Below, piece after piece: positions 1 to 13,033 of a stretch of 64,000 nucleotides of DNA (its first letter is position 1; each line of letters starts with the position of its first letter). Below the pieces are notes generated by a model. It was not told where the DNA came from. It saw nothing but the letters and a program-made list of their open reading frames with translations, and did not search any database. The translations under genes and the position numbers were made by a program. The stretch covers positions 292,635-356,634 of the forward strand of contig VZRS01014313.1 in the NCBI GenBank assembly GCA_013398055.1. Reading direction: 5' to 3'. Source of the DNA: Ifrita kowaldi. Taxonomy: Eukaryota > Chordata > Aves > Passeriformes > Cinclosomatidae.

Positions 1-3000
1 TGCTCATTCAGTTAAGAATCAAGACACCCACATTTAAGTCTATGTCAGAGCTGGGAGGTCTAAGTTTCCATGGTGATCAGTGGAGTTCAGGAAGTAAATT
101 AAGTAAAATATAGGTAATACAGACCCAGTTAGTTTCTCTAAATACCTTTGCAAAATGTCATTAAATTATTTGCAGGTTATTTGCTTCAACTATAGAACAA
201 TTTGAGATATTATCATGTACTGGCATAGACACTGAGGGTTGGAAAAAAGCTGCTTGAAGAATAATTTAAAAAGAGGGAAAAGGTACAGGAGAGAGACTGT
301 ATGAGATCATATCCCTTGGATATTGGGAACCCTTCATGTGGTCAGTGCTGGATGGAATCCATTGTCAGGTGATGCAGAATGCTGGGCAGGAACCCGTCTG
401 TGCTGCAGAAAGGTGAAGATCACACCAGAAAATATGTGGGAGACCATTTTCCAATCTTATACTCGTCTCTCTGTACCCCTGTTCTCTTCAGTGCCCCGTA
501 TTTTGCTTTATTCACCATTTTTACATTATCTGCCCTCCTTCAAATAGTCAGACTTACTTCCTCTCCAGTTAGTATTTAATCTATAACTTGATCTTCACTC
601 TCTTTCACATGACCACGAATAATGTCTTTAGCTGCCACTGCCTGCAGTGCAGCTGCTGGGTTCACGTTCCTATTAGAGCACCAAAGAACTACCCAGCCTG
701 GAGAGGTTGGAAATGAGGACAACGAAAGCTAAAATGCCTCAAAAATTAAGGGGCTTTAGCATCTCTTAGAAAACCACACCCAGCACTCCCTCTAGGGAGG
801 GGGGAAGAGATAACTTTTAGAGGGACCCTCCATGTGTTATGTTCCTGGTCATCTCTGAAGTAAGGAGCCAGCAAATAAACCCGTGAAGAAGTGGGGCTCT
901 TGACCTTGTGTCTAACAGATGTGAAGGCTTAGCCAAAAAATATAGGTACAAACTTAACCTGAGGAAACTCGCATCTGGGATATGTGGTCCTTGATGGCTT
1001 GCATTTTGAAGCCAAAATATCTATCAGTGAAGCAACTGTCAGCACAATTTCTTTTGCTTGATCTACAGTTTTTAGATCTGCACGTCTTTTTGTGTTTATC
1101 TCCAGGATTCATGCTTTTAAACATTTTATTTCTCATTTTTACAATGGCATTTCAGAATCCCATTAAAAAGAATGATTTTTCCTCAAAGCAAATTACAAAG
1201 AGCTGGGAATAAATATACAGAGAGGAAAAGAAGGGCATGAAGTGAGGGAAGAAACCAAGGTTTATTTAACATGCAAGGGGCAAAACCAGCTTTCAACAGG
1301 AGGCATTTTTCGTACACATAGTTACAAGGAGCAAATGCCAGTGTTAAAGAATGATCACTAATCTGAAATATGTGGTTTTCCCCCCACAGAAATCTAGTTA
1401 CAGTATTTTCATTTATTCTCTTGGGTTCTTCAAATTAGGGTAAGTCATCCATAAAGTCTCATGTATAATTCATGCAAAGACTTACTGCACTGTGTATTTG
1501 CCCTGCTTCAGTAAAATCACATTATTATAATTTGACTTTTGATATAGAGTGCTTATTTATTTAAAATTTTAATTAGAGTCATAATTATGTCTAGTGTTCA
1601 CAATAGTCAATTTTAATAGTAGACCTGCACAAAAACAATTAGATCAGGATGCCTTTTTATAGATTAATTTTTTTCCTTCCCCATGCCCTAAATTAAAGTG
1701 AAAGAGCATATGAAGAAAAAACATATATATCCTGTTTTAAAGATACAATAACATGAAATGAAATTAAAATTAAGGAAAGAGTTACTAGATTTTAATAGTA
1801 TTTCTGGAAATACAGTGTATTATCAGGATCTCACTTGCATTCTAGGTAAGTAGGTAAATAACAACTCTATTGAAAACATAGCATTTTACTGGTATGAATG
1901 AACGGGAAGTCTGAGATAAAACAAATTTATTGAATATGTAAAAACTGTAGGGAAGGACCTTCTGTACTGCTAGAAAGTAGAATTAATAAGATTATTATTT
2001 TTCTTTCTTCAAATATTAATTATGAACTAGTTCATATCTTAACTGAAGTTAAGAGATATCTGTAATTATCTCTCCCATAACAATAGCAGAACATTATAAC
2101 AGGAATTTATTATTTCAGCTTTTTATTAATTGAAAGTGATGTTCAGACAAATCAAATCCATACCAGGAAGTTTCTAGTTTTTGTCATTTAAGTATCAGAA
2201 CAGAAAGCATCCTCTTATCAGGTTTCAGAGCTCACAGCAGCTTTCTGATAGTGGCCAGCTGAGTTATTCAGAGCATCCTCCTCCTTGTGAGACTATTCAA
2301 ATCAAACATTTCACAGAACATCTTAATCAACACATTCAAGGCTTTCCTAAGGGAATTCTATCCTGCATTCAAACTAATGATTACTTACTTAACTTTAATC
2401 AGCTGTTGACTAAAATATAATGCTTGAAAATAAACCCAGCATCTCCTCATGACCAGCAGCTTGACCACTGATATCTGTGGGTAAGCCTTAGCGCTGAGTA
2501 CAGACGGTATGGAAGAATGCCAAAGCAGAGAGCTTCCTCTGGCAGGTTACAGCTTCAGATCTGAGTTTTCCACACCACCCAGAGAGTCAGTGAGAGGCAG
2601 ATTTCCCATGTGCTGGACCACGAGTTGTCAGAATGCAGCTACTGAATGAGAGGGAAAGTTGTTCCTGTCTGACAGCATCTCAGAAAAAGGGGGTGATGCT
2701 CCATTTATCACACAGACAAAACCCATGGTGTTCCCAACATGTCTGATCCCAATTCGATCCTTATTCCTAAATGAAACAGGCATAGGGATAGCTGTTTGGG
2801 GCACAGTAGCAGCACATTAATCAGTGCTGCTGATCAATCACATAGCAGACCAGGTACTGAGTTAAACCATTTGTACATCAGTACCTAGAATTCTGACAGT
2901 GGAAAGCAGCATCCAGCTAGAGACTGAATAGGGGACAGGAGCAAAGGAAAAAGAGAATGATGTTTACCTCCAGCTGTCTGGCATTTTGTGTCACAGGGTG

Positions 3001-6000
3001 CTCTGGAGCTGGAGCTCTTCTGCATTGCTTTGTGCTTAATAACCTTTCACAGACTTTTTTTCATGAGAACGCTTAATCATTCTTAATTCAATTTTATTTT
3101 TGGCCTTTGCAGTCTTAGAATGAATTCTTCAGTTTAATTATTTTCTCTTTGAAACAGATTTGCTGTCATGTTCCCAGTTCAGCTCAGTACTCTCATAGTG
3201 ACATATGCTGCATGCACTTATTTCATAACATTCACAGTTTCCATTTTCCTCTTCCAAGCTGAAATCTGCACAACTTCTTGAAAGGTAACTCTTCTGTATA
3301 GTTGAGGGTATTTTTTCACATTTTTTGTTTCTACTTTGTAACTTTGCTTTTGACATTATCCCTTTTGAGATATGGGAGTATCAGCATTAAGCAATATGAA
3401 TGCACTGAATAATAATAATTTTAAAAAAATCCTGTATTCCTTTCTAAAAAGGTCCTGCATTATATTTTCCATTGTTAATCAACATCATAATTTGTTAACC
3501 AACAATGACAAAACTGAAAAGCTTAAAGTCTCTTGGAAATCTGAGTTGTCTTTCCATTGATTGCAATTGTTAATTTAACAATTCATTCTCACCTCAACGA
3601 TATGCAATTTTTGCTTTTCTGGGTCTTCCTCATCAGCTGAAAAAGCAGAGACCTGTATCATTAAAGAAAAATGCCCATGTCTTCTGTTATATAAATGCAA
3701 ATCCACACTTTAAGGATCATTTAAGTCTGAAAAACCTATACTGATTTTTTTTTATGAATTTTTTTTTTGAATAGTAAAGTGTGTCCGAACTTACTTGAAA
3801 TAGAATTTTACTCCCATTAAAAGTCAATGAAGTCAAAGAAGTATCTCAGAAAATTGACTGAATAAAAGACTAACACATTTTACAGCTTTGCTGAGGACAT
3901 TTCAGCACAAAGACAGTGTAAGTACTAAGCTAAAGAGAATTACAGTGCCGCAGCGTTTGTCAGCGCAGATCACTCCCCAGAAACCAAAAGTATTAACAAG
4001 GCAGACTGTGTCAGTTTTGAGCTAATCAAAGGTTGACAATGAGAGGATTATAGAACTGAGGAAAGATCTTGTTCTCTGCCTTCTTCCTCAGTATTCTACA
4101 ACTCCTTAAAGATATTTGCTAGGCCAAGGCCGTTCAGGAAACATCAGCATTCCAATTCAGATGGAAATGTCAAAAGAACTTCAACATACGTTGTCTAGAT
4201 TTGGTTGTAAAGCTCTGACAAGGGATTTTGTTAACATTTTCCTGCAGTGATAACACTGGTTTGTTGAAATGTTATTGCAATTTCAAACACTAACAGTCTT
4301 CCCTGGTAATCAACATATATCTTTATACTCTGGGAGCAGAGATATAAGCTGACATTGATCTAAAAGGAGAAATAATGGTACTTAATTTTATATTTAAGAT
4401 ACTTGATATTCATTAATTTACTTGCTTGGAGTTTACCCTTTTTTTCTTCTTCTGATATGTATTTTGGTTTTTTACAAGACTATGTTAGGATTATTCATAT
4501 TTACCCATTTACAAAATTGTTAGAGCTATTCATGGAGCACCAGATTAGACTATCCTTAAATAAAATTAATTATAATCTGCAAATGTTTTTGCAATTATCT
4601 CTGACACACTAAATTACAAACCATGACAAAATATGGAAATAAAGTATATGTCATACTCTAGCATATTTCACATCTCAGCATAGATGATCACTAAATTTTT
4701 CCTGAGAGGCATGCAAAGGACACTTTAAAGTGACTCTGTCAAAGTTTGTTGTATTATTGTTCCTTTTATTCCTTGCTATTTTTTTGTACAATTTCTCTCC
4801 AGCTAAAAGTTATTCAAATTAAATCTTTGTTTCTTTTAGCTATTTTTAATTATTTTCACTTACCCATGGCAGAAAACCATTATGATTAAACTATTTCTGT
4901 AACTATTGATGTCCTTAACCTGACCAGCAATAAGAAGTGAAGTTACTGAGTTACTTTTTGTTGCTTATTCTTGACAACTGGACTTCTGCTAAACAGTTAG
5001 GGAAAACAGGGGAGATTCTGGAGATTAAAAGATGTATTACTTATCTAATATGATTTATGAGGAGAATGTGGGTGACTGTAATTTTAGACAAGATTTTGTG
5101 ATTCACTGGAAAACAACACATTGCTCTTATGCTGAATTAGCAAATCTGAAAAGCAAACCCTTTTGTTTTAGAAAAGAGTTTGCTGCCCTTAGATAGAGAT
5201 CTATAAAGATGGATAGAGAATACCTTCAGTGAGTTGGTGTTACCCAAAAATCAAATTTCACAATCAGACAAACATCAGAGAGATATCTCAAAGCTGACTG
5301 TTGTCAAAGCTTCAGTCAAACATAGTTACAAAGTCTGCCTAAGAACATTTCTCCATGGAAATGAGGGAGCTTTCCTGCTTTTCCTAAAGACTTTCATTCT
5401 GCCTATTTTTTTGCAAATATATTTTTCTAACTCTCACCAACAATGGCACAGAAGATAGATCCGTGTAAGCTACCTATGAGTCAGACAGAAGGTTGCCAGG
5501 AACATAGAAAGAGAATAGCCTGCCTCAAATATACATAGCTGGCTCCCCACCAAACCCATATTCCTACTGTGGGTGAAATAAGGCACTCAAAGAGATGAGG
5601 TTATTCACAAAACTTTTCTCATGCTGCCATTTAATTTTTAATTATTATTATTATTCCCTTGTATTCAATAGTTCTTGCAAATCCTCACTGTTTATCCCAT
5701 TCACATGAGGACACACACCTTGAGGATGCTCTTAACACTCAGGGCTAAATCTGCAGATTGTCAGCAAATTTGCAACCTTGCCAGTCCTTTGATTTCTAAG
5801 GACAGTGGAACCTTGCTCCTGCCTCATCCTGATAATGATCCTTTAGAGTCATCAGAGTCTGTAGCTGAATAAAATGACTCAGAACAAATATCAGTCAGGG
5901 AAATAATATGAAATTATTGTCCAGAACAAAAAGAATAAGATTCATATTTCCTACATTTAGACATCTACCTCACTGCAGACATCTGTGACAGAGGTAGGGT

Positions 6001-7711
6001 AAGTTGGGTCCTCTATTGCAGTCAATAGAAAAACAGGCATTTGCAGGATGAGATTCCCATCTCCTGAGGCAGTTGTTTCTAGCACAGGTTGTGGGAATAG
6101 CTACTTGGAAATGTCTATTTCTCTCTATTAAAACCCAATAAACAAAAGAGCTTTGACAGGTAGGGCATACAAAGAGGTTTGAACTCAGACAAGGCAAGTC
6201 TTATCACAAAATCTGTCAATGACAAACTTAATGACAGAGCTACATTCTGTGGTGACTCTTGAGACGACAGGCTTTGTCATAACATATTCAGTGTGTTAAT
6301 GCTAATGTGCTGCTGAGAGGGGAAATAATTAATTGTATAGACTTTCTCAGCAGCAGAACTCAAACTGTTCACAAATATTACTCATGAATTCTATTTCTCT
6401 GCAGCTACAAGAATAAGGAAACATTTCAAAACATAAAAATAAAAACTAGCATACATTTTAAGAAATGAAAGCACTTCTTATTTTAGGTATTGTATTGTAT
6501 TTGCCTGTTATTGGTGATTAGCTTTCTGTGATATCAAGGCAAGTGATTTATTATGAACAAGTCCACAGATTTCAAAAGCTTAATGCATTTGAACACATAT
6601 TACTGCATTGTGCCAAAATGTGTATCCAACACACATTATCCATTTTCCACTTATTTGTTATTATTCTCTTTCATAAATTTCAGTTATGTAGTCAAAGAGC
6701 AGAGAAAATTTCATGTGTCTGACAACTGAAAAGACAACGTGAACAATAAATACTTTGATGTGCAAATTAGGATGAAAATGATCTGGATAAATTATTCCTG
6801 TATTCTAATAATTTACTGAAAGAAAATAAGACAGGTTGTCTTGCAATTTGCTTAAGAGACAAGGAATGAAATTATAGATAACATTAGTAATAAGTATATA
6901 AGAATTAATTTTAGTTCTAAATATTTCACAAATTGAGTTTGCAAAAGGTTAAACTGAGCTGCAGAACATTATTATATCCATTCATTATTGATTAAATAGT
7001 AACTGCGAGCAAGACAAAAAAGTGTGCATGACTCCGTACAAAAACATTTCTATTGTGTGACATACACAAACTGGAGACAATCTTTATAATAATAAATAAC
7101 CATTTACATGTTATTGTTCTAAGGGTGTTGTGCTTTCAGGTAATGTCAGTAAGTATCAGTTACATTCTTATTGCATTGATCAATACGCTCTTAGGAAAAG
7201 CGAAAAAGTGATTGAGAGTTTAAATTAACACAATAGTGTTTTGCTTGTATTAATAATTAACTTCTTACCAGCAAAAATCACACCCTGACAAAGAAATAAC
7301 ATTCAAACTAAATATTTTAAACTATTGAATGAGACCTTTGAGACAAATGTACATCATCTTATTTGGCTTCATCTGAATCCAGAGGAATTTTTTTTCTGTA
7401 CAAGTTCAAAGATGATGCCAGTGAAGTGAAACCAAACTGTGAAGTCTTTGAAAAGTTGGTGCATTTTATTCAAAATCAATTAATTAATGTACTAACATAC
7501 AGATAAGGTAAGAAAATATCTGTGGGACCAGTCATTATCTATAGCACGAAGGTTGCTTCAATAAAGAATAGTAGTAATACAGATGTATGTTCATATGCCA
7601 CCAAAACCAAAGATATGAGAAGAGTAGATTTGCTATCTGCCTGTGGGTAAGATAAAATACCCTGATATTTTTAATCCTTGAGAAGAGAGGCCCTTTGTGA
7701 GTCCGAACCTT
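1..7711. other. unique AT-rich noncoding DNA, no gene seen
   Basis: No recognisable exon, RNA gene or transposon was found on either strand. Open frames are at most about 80 codons, with no domain I recognise. A short TTA/ATT run lies at about 5638-5655. The stretch around 6240-6370 is rich in homeodomain-type TAAT cores (TTAATGCTAATG, AATTAATTG) and could be a conserved noncoding element, but this cannot be tested without an alignment. Very old decayed repeats may be missed. Confidence 0.6.
5638..5655. repeat. short (TTA)n microsatellite
   Basis: About six tandem ATT/TTA units follow a T-rich run. This is a simple repeat with no further feature. Confidence 0.7.
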
Positions 7712-7785
7712 TCTCTCTTCTGTCCTGTCCTCTCCTGTCCTGTCCTGTCCTCTCCTCTCCTGTCCTGTCCTCTCATCTCATCTCC
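7712..7785. repeat. pentanucleotide repeat (TGTCC/TCTCC)n
   Basis: About fourteen 5-bp units alternate between TGTCC and TCTCC, ending in TCTCA-type variants. One strand is pure pyrimidine apart from the single G per TGTCC unit. The interspersed unit types suggest slippage plus point change. Length is likely polymorphic between individuals. Confidence 0.85.
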
Positions 7786-8142
7786 AAAATACTTCAGTCA
7801 ACATCAATCGTGTCTGAAAAATTATATTGTGTTTAGACATATTTATTGAAAAAATACTATTTTTCAATTATTTTAATATTGTTCTATTTTTATTTCTATC
7901 ATACAGTGTTACCCCAGCCAGAGATACCTGTAGGCTACTTCTAAAACAGGCACAACCTGGAGCACATTTCTCTCCAGAATTTGCAAACCACCGTGACTAA
8001 TAAAATCAACATCATTCATCTATTTGGTGAAACCTATATCAGTTTTCCAAAAACACTGTGAGGAATTTGCACTCAGTCAGCTCTGCGGTTTTTAACATTT
8101 TATTGTATACTTTTAACCTACACAATTCTGTCTCACTTCCTC
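7786..8142. other. unique noncoding DNA
   Basis: AT-rich sequence between the pentanucleotide repeat and the poly-T gap. No gene or recognised repeat was seen. Confidence 0.5.
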
Positions 8143-8196
8143 TTCCTCTTTTTTTTTNNNNNNNNNNNNNNNNNNNNTTTTTTTTTTTTTTTGTTT
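8143..8196. other. poly-T tract containing a 20-N assembly gap
   Basis: Ns occupy 8158-8177, with T runs on both sides. This is an assembly or base-calling gap in a homopolymer, and its true length is unknown. Any open frame crossing it is meaningless. Confidence 0.95.
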
Positions 8197-8198
8197 TT

Positions 8199-8228
8199 TG
8201 GGGGGTGTGTGTGTGGTGGGGGAGGGGA
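8199..8228 (+). repeat. G-rich tract, possible G-quadruplex
   Basis: Directly after the poly-T gap come a run of six Gs, a GT-repeat, a run of five Gs and a run of four Gs. The spacing could allow a G-quadruplex, with one long GT loop, on the plus strand. That may help explain the neighbouring sequencing gap. This is inferred from base pattern only. Confidence 0.45.
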
Positions 8229-9640
8229 GTTATGTTTGGTTGGGTTTTTTTTCTTTTTACCCCATGTTGTTCTTTGTAAGCTTTTTCAGCAGGAACATCT
8301 TTGAAACTGCAGCTTCAGCAGATGTCCCAAGACAAAGATGGCACAATGAAATGATGAAGCAGGCCCTTCAAAAGGATGAATGTTGCTAAACAATTTGTTC
8401 ACATACATCTTTGTCTGGCTGCTTAACTTGCTTTTAGAGTGGAAGACTGACCCAATTTTCTCTTCATTTGTATGCCTCTAGTGCACTGATTCATGCATCA
8501 TAGAATTTAAATTATCTTCCCTCATACTGCGAGCTAAAATGTAGTCTTATCTGAAAATCTATTTCTTCTTAAAATACTCATTCATCACACATACCAATGT
8601 ATTTCTAAAATGTATGTCTATAAAATGGATATAATGGACTCATGTCCTGTTATTTCAGATAAGTTAATTGAAGCACTGTTCTGGCACCAAAAGCTATGGT
8701 ATAAAACCCGAAGTTTTGGAACCATGTCGCAAAACCCACAGAAAGATGAGGGGGTCTTCCTCAGGCAGATACCAGCCTTTCACAAGATCCTGAGAATCTC
8801 CTTGAGCTGTGAAAGACATCTGGGGCGAGTGCAGATAGAAAGACAGCTCAGATGTGGTACTGATGAGCTTCCCGACCAGAGCAGAACAGCGTGCAGAGGG
8901 AGAGAAGAAATGGCACCTGTATTCAATCTTGTAAAGGTGCAACCTTGGACTCAAGCTTTTTTTGGGCCACAGACTTCCGGAAGTTGGAGGGCTGCCTCAA
9001 AGGATTACTGTGACATCTTTTTCTTCTTTTCTTCACAAGGCATGCCCTTTAGTCTTGGACATGTGAAAGGTTATAGATAGATGGAAATTTCTTGGCATGT
9101 TTGGCCACTGTTTCCTAAACAAGGAAATTGAATCTATATGGTGTTCCATACACGTTACCTTGTGTTGTATTGCTAAGGATGAATGTATAGAAAACTAAAG
9201 ATTATGTAAAATTAGGGTTAATATTTAAATTTTGAGGGGTCAGGTCCATCCAACTTTCAGACTTAAAGTTTACAGTGTTTCTAGCTGCTGAATTTGTCAC
9301 AGATTATTTTGCAGCCTTTAATGTTGCAAAACCAGACAGTTATTTACTCAATGAAGTGTTTTCTAGTCTGGACTAAGCTTTCTCCATATGAACATTTTCA
9401 CAGAGGACCAGATGAAAACATCCTTCTTTCTTATAAATAGGAGGTATGGCTGCCTGTTTGTTTTCTTGTTTATTTTTGACTAATTATTTCTTTGGTTTTG
9501 GAGAGAAAGAGGAGTTAGCCTTGTAGAAATCAAAGTTTTATACTTACAGTGACCTAAAACAACAGTGCAACAGTTAGGACATGGCAAACGTAGAGCAATA
9601 TATAAATTCAGTATTTAAAGGGGGCTGATAAGAGTTTCAA
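8229..9640. other. unique noncoding DNA with a 156-codon open frame of no known family
   Basis: The longest frame here is 8610-9080 on plus. Its predicted protein has no domain I recognise, ends in a poly-F segment caused by a T-run, and competes with an 86-codon antisense frame. I take it as a chance frame. No transposon was recognised in this stretch. Confidence 0.55.
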
Positions 9641-9909
9641 GTAGAATCTGTAGTAACAGGACAAAGGGCAATGGCTTTAAACTGAAACAGGGTAGATTTA
9701 GGTCATGCATCAGGAAGAAATTTTTCATGATGAAACACTGGAACGGGTCACCCAGAGAGGTGGTGGCTGCCTGTAAACATTCAAGGTCAGATTGGATGAG
9801 TGTCTGAGTGACCTGATCTAGTTTAAGAAGTCCCTGCTCATTGCAGGAGCATTGGACTAGATGACCTCTAAAGGTCCTTTCCAATCAAAACTACTTTATG
9901 ATTCTATGG
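9641..9909 (+). mobile_element. CR1 LINE, 3' end fragment
   Basis: This is a 5'-truncated CR1 retrotransposon read on plus. It begins in the ORF2 C-terminal coding segment (cognate of '...acaggacaaagggcaatggc'). It continues through 'agaaatttttca' and 'cactggaacgggt' and ends with 'ggtcctttccaa' and an ATTCTATG-type terminal octamer at about 9900-9908. The frame is not maintained. CR1 inserts by target-primed reverse transcription and usually leaves 5'-truncated copies like this one. Confidence 0.9.
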
Positions 9910-12900
9910 AACAGACAATAATTTTGACATCAGTTTTGTTGTATCTTTCTTTTATCATTCTTATCTTTAGCTTGAGGAAATCCTGTATGTTAATACAGAA
10001 GTCTTAGACACAGAAAGAAGTAGTTTATTGTGTAAGGAGTTACATTTAACTCAATAGGATAGAACACTCAGATTAAAAATTGCTGGTTCCCTGCTTGTTC
10101 TTAATGTTACAAACCAGCAGAAATTGTCAAGGACAAAAAGTAATGAAAGGTCCAAGCTATCCCAAGTGTTGTAAGAGGGCTTACTTCAGATTTGATTTCA
10201 GGTTAATTTCAAAATTCAAGCTAGATTTTTCCTGAAATGAAGCAGGTTGAACCCTCAAACACCATTAATAGAAAAGAGGTCAAAGACAAACTTACATCTT
10301 CAGCTGAGTACTTGAGAAACACAAGATAAGAAGGCAATGAATAAAAACTTTAGAATGATCATATGAAACCAGATATATGGATGTAAACATATGGGTGAAC
10401 CCTGTTTTACCTGGAAACCATAAAGGTTTTCCAGTGCTGATTCAGTGCATCAGTTCCCAATGATGTCACTCTGCTTGAGTTTCTCTCAGCATGTACTGTC
10501 CATAGAACTTTTGTTTTAATCTGTGTTATCAGCATTACAAGACTGTATTTTAGGGTTAAAAAGAAAGAAAAACCATACAAAAAGGAAAAAAAAAAGTTTT
10601 TGTGCTTGTCTTTTCTTCCAGAGGTGGAAAGACAATGAAAAATAAGGAAAATATTCTTTAAAGTTATGTCCTAAACACTGTTAATATCATACTTCACCTC
10701 AGTTAACTAAAGCAAAAAGTGTCAAATACATAAAAGGAAAGAATAGGGAGCTGCCAAAATGCTATTCTGCTGGACAAAGGAATAATTTCCTTAGAACTCC
10801 TTCTGTAATGAATCTCATAATGGATGAGAACTGTGAGACAGGAATTTACTGTCATTTTCTCCAGTCAAGCAGAGGAATAAGGTAAAACTGACTACTCTAA
10901 TCAGTCCTGTCTCATTCAAATCATCTGCTCGTGTTTGGTTCAGAGCACAGAGCCTCTGCAAGAAAACACACAGGGAGAAGATGTCATTTTCAAAGAACAG
11001 CTCTCTGCTTGCACACCCTGCAGCAGATTAACTTCTTGCAGCTAAAAGGGCACTGGGGCTCTTCAGCTGCCTCTCCCAGCCCCAGAGCCGGCTGAGCTAT
11101 TCCCTTACTATCAGCTTTGTCCTCTAAGAAAAGTTTTTACCCAGTCCTTGAGAATGGAAAACAATGGAAGAACAAAAAGTTTTATCTTTATTCTCTGCAT
11201 GAACACCTGGCACAACTTAGTCTCTTGTATTCAATCTGCTGCTACTGGCATGAGAAATTTGAGCAGTGTATTTTTGTCATCTATATTTTTTCAAGATGCC
11301 ATTATTGCTGAAGGCAATCAGCTTTAAGTAAAATGCCTTTAATGAGAGAAAGGAGTATATCAGAAGAAAAGAGAGGGGAAAATCCGTGTTTCAGGATAAG
11401 GACATCTCAGAATTAGATGTCAGGGAAAAGTGAAATCTAACTTCACACATCTCTGTAAAAAGCATTTACTTAGGCAGTCATTAGGATTTATTCCAAAGGA
11501 TCTTTAACTCATCTTTCAGGAAGCAGCAGGGCTAAGCCCTGAAAGAAACCATATCAAAGAAACATGCTGTAATGCAAGGACAAATTATCTTATTTGAAAA
11601 CGGGTATAGGATCTTCCTACCTGCTGGGCTTAATTTAAAAGTCTAGTGATGCATTATGGTAGGGAAAAAATAGAGGAAAGAAAGAAATGAGCTGTTTGGC
11701 TATATGTTTTTGTACTGCTTTATATTCATTTAATCAATAACTGAAATAGCAGAAAAAATGATGTTATGGAAGGTCATGTCTTCCCTACAATCCTGGAACT
11801 GTGCTTTTAAAATAATCCCTTAGACATGCTAATTGGGCTGTACGGAGAGACTTTGCCAGGTTTGCTTACAGGAACAATGTCACAATAACTGTTCACTGGT
11901 TGCTCTAGGTTAGAATGCTCTTCCTACTGAGAATTATTATTCCTTCATCGGCAACCAGCGTTGAGGTGAAATATTTTAGGACATATAAAATAGCACTAGA
12001 TGTCTGTATTTTAGCAAATGAGCTGCAAAAAAAGGTACCTTTAGTTACCAACAAAAACAGTTGTCTTGAAACCCAGGGTCCTTGCCTTCAAGCATATTTT
12101 TAAAAAAATATAAGTTTTCCTTCAAGTCAAGGGCTGCCTTTGAACTCTGTTCAGGGACAACCAGCTGCAAATGGTACCTAACACAATGCCTTAATTATTG
12201 TCCTGTTGAAATGTGAATGCAGATCAATGGGCCAGGATAGAGATTTGTGTAATGCCTTCTCTTTAGGAGTTTCTCAGTTGTGTGCTTTCTGGAGTTGCAA
12301 TTTGCCAAGTTGCAGTCACACTGATGTATTCATGAGCCATGCTTTACTAGCAGGCAGTGTCAACAGGAGCTGGTGGTGGAGGAAACAGGATGGGATGTGA
12401 TGTAGTGAACCATAGCTAGACTAAGAGGACAAATCTGAACCAGGGCTTTCACTGAAAAATTCTGATTTTTCCAAGTGGAAATTTTTAAGAAGAACAGCCA
12501 ACACTGGAAAGCATTGGGAATTTTCTCAGCCTCATGATAGAAATGATCAAAGCAAAGAAGTCCAGTGATTAACTAACTACCCAAGTGCCAGTGTATTCAG
12601 CCATGAGAGACCTCATTTCAAACTTCTGCTTAAAATGATTCAGATCAAAGTCTTCTTCATTCTAGCTGAATGCCCTATATTCCATATTATAAAGTAATTC
12701 TGTCTTTACCTAAGTGAATTTTTAATTATTCTATAAAGAGAGAAAATCAGACAAATTCAGTTTAAAGTATAAAATACTGAAGAGAGCCTACACCACAAAC
12801 ATCCCCAAATATAAGTCCTATTTTTTAAAGAAAGACTTCACTGCGGGTTTTCCAGCCTGTTTTAGCATTCTGGCAATCTAAGATCTTGTCCAAAGAAGAG

Positions 12901-13004
12901 GCAGTTTCACAAAATAAGGGCTTTGGTTTCATCCTAGAATGTGATTTTTTTTTACTTTGATGGATGGGAGGTGAGTTTGCAACCCTGCTCCAGTTTTATA
13001 TGTC
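9910..13004. other. unique noncoding DNA
   Basis: AT-rich sequence with short A-runs near 10.59 kb. No exon, RNA gene or recognisable repeat. Open frames are short (65 codons or fewer) and featureless. Confidence 0.55.
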
Positions 13005-13033
13005 TTTTTTTTTTTTTTTNNNNTTTTTTTTTT
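13005..13033. other. poly-T tract with 4-N gap
   Basis: Fifteen Ts, four Ns at 13020-13023, then ten Ts. This is a homopolymer whose length was not resolved. It could equally be a poly-A tail of an unrecognised minus-strand insertion, but no insertion body is visible beside it. Confidence 0.9.

Noticed and set aside
5638..5655. CRISPR-like or functional repeat arrays
   Set aside because: Only simple sequence repeats are present. No spaced direct repeats or cas genes, and the genome is vertebrate.
8058..8279. open frame across the N gap
   Set aside because: It contains undefined residues from the 20-N gap and poly-T, so it has no evidential value.
8490..8520. 'catcatagaatttaaattat' as a CR1 tail
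   Set aside because: Only about 10 bases fit and no further similarity follows.
8610..9080. 156-codon open frame on plus
   Set aside because: No recognisable domain, an antisense frame overlaps it, and its end is a T-run. Chance is the simpler reading.
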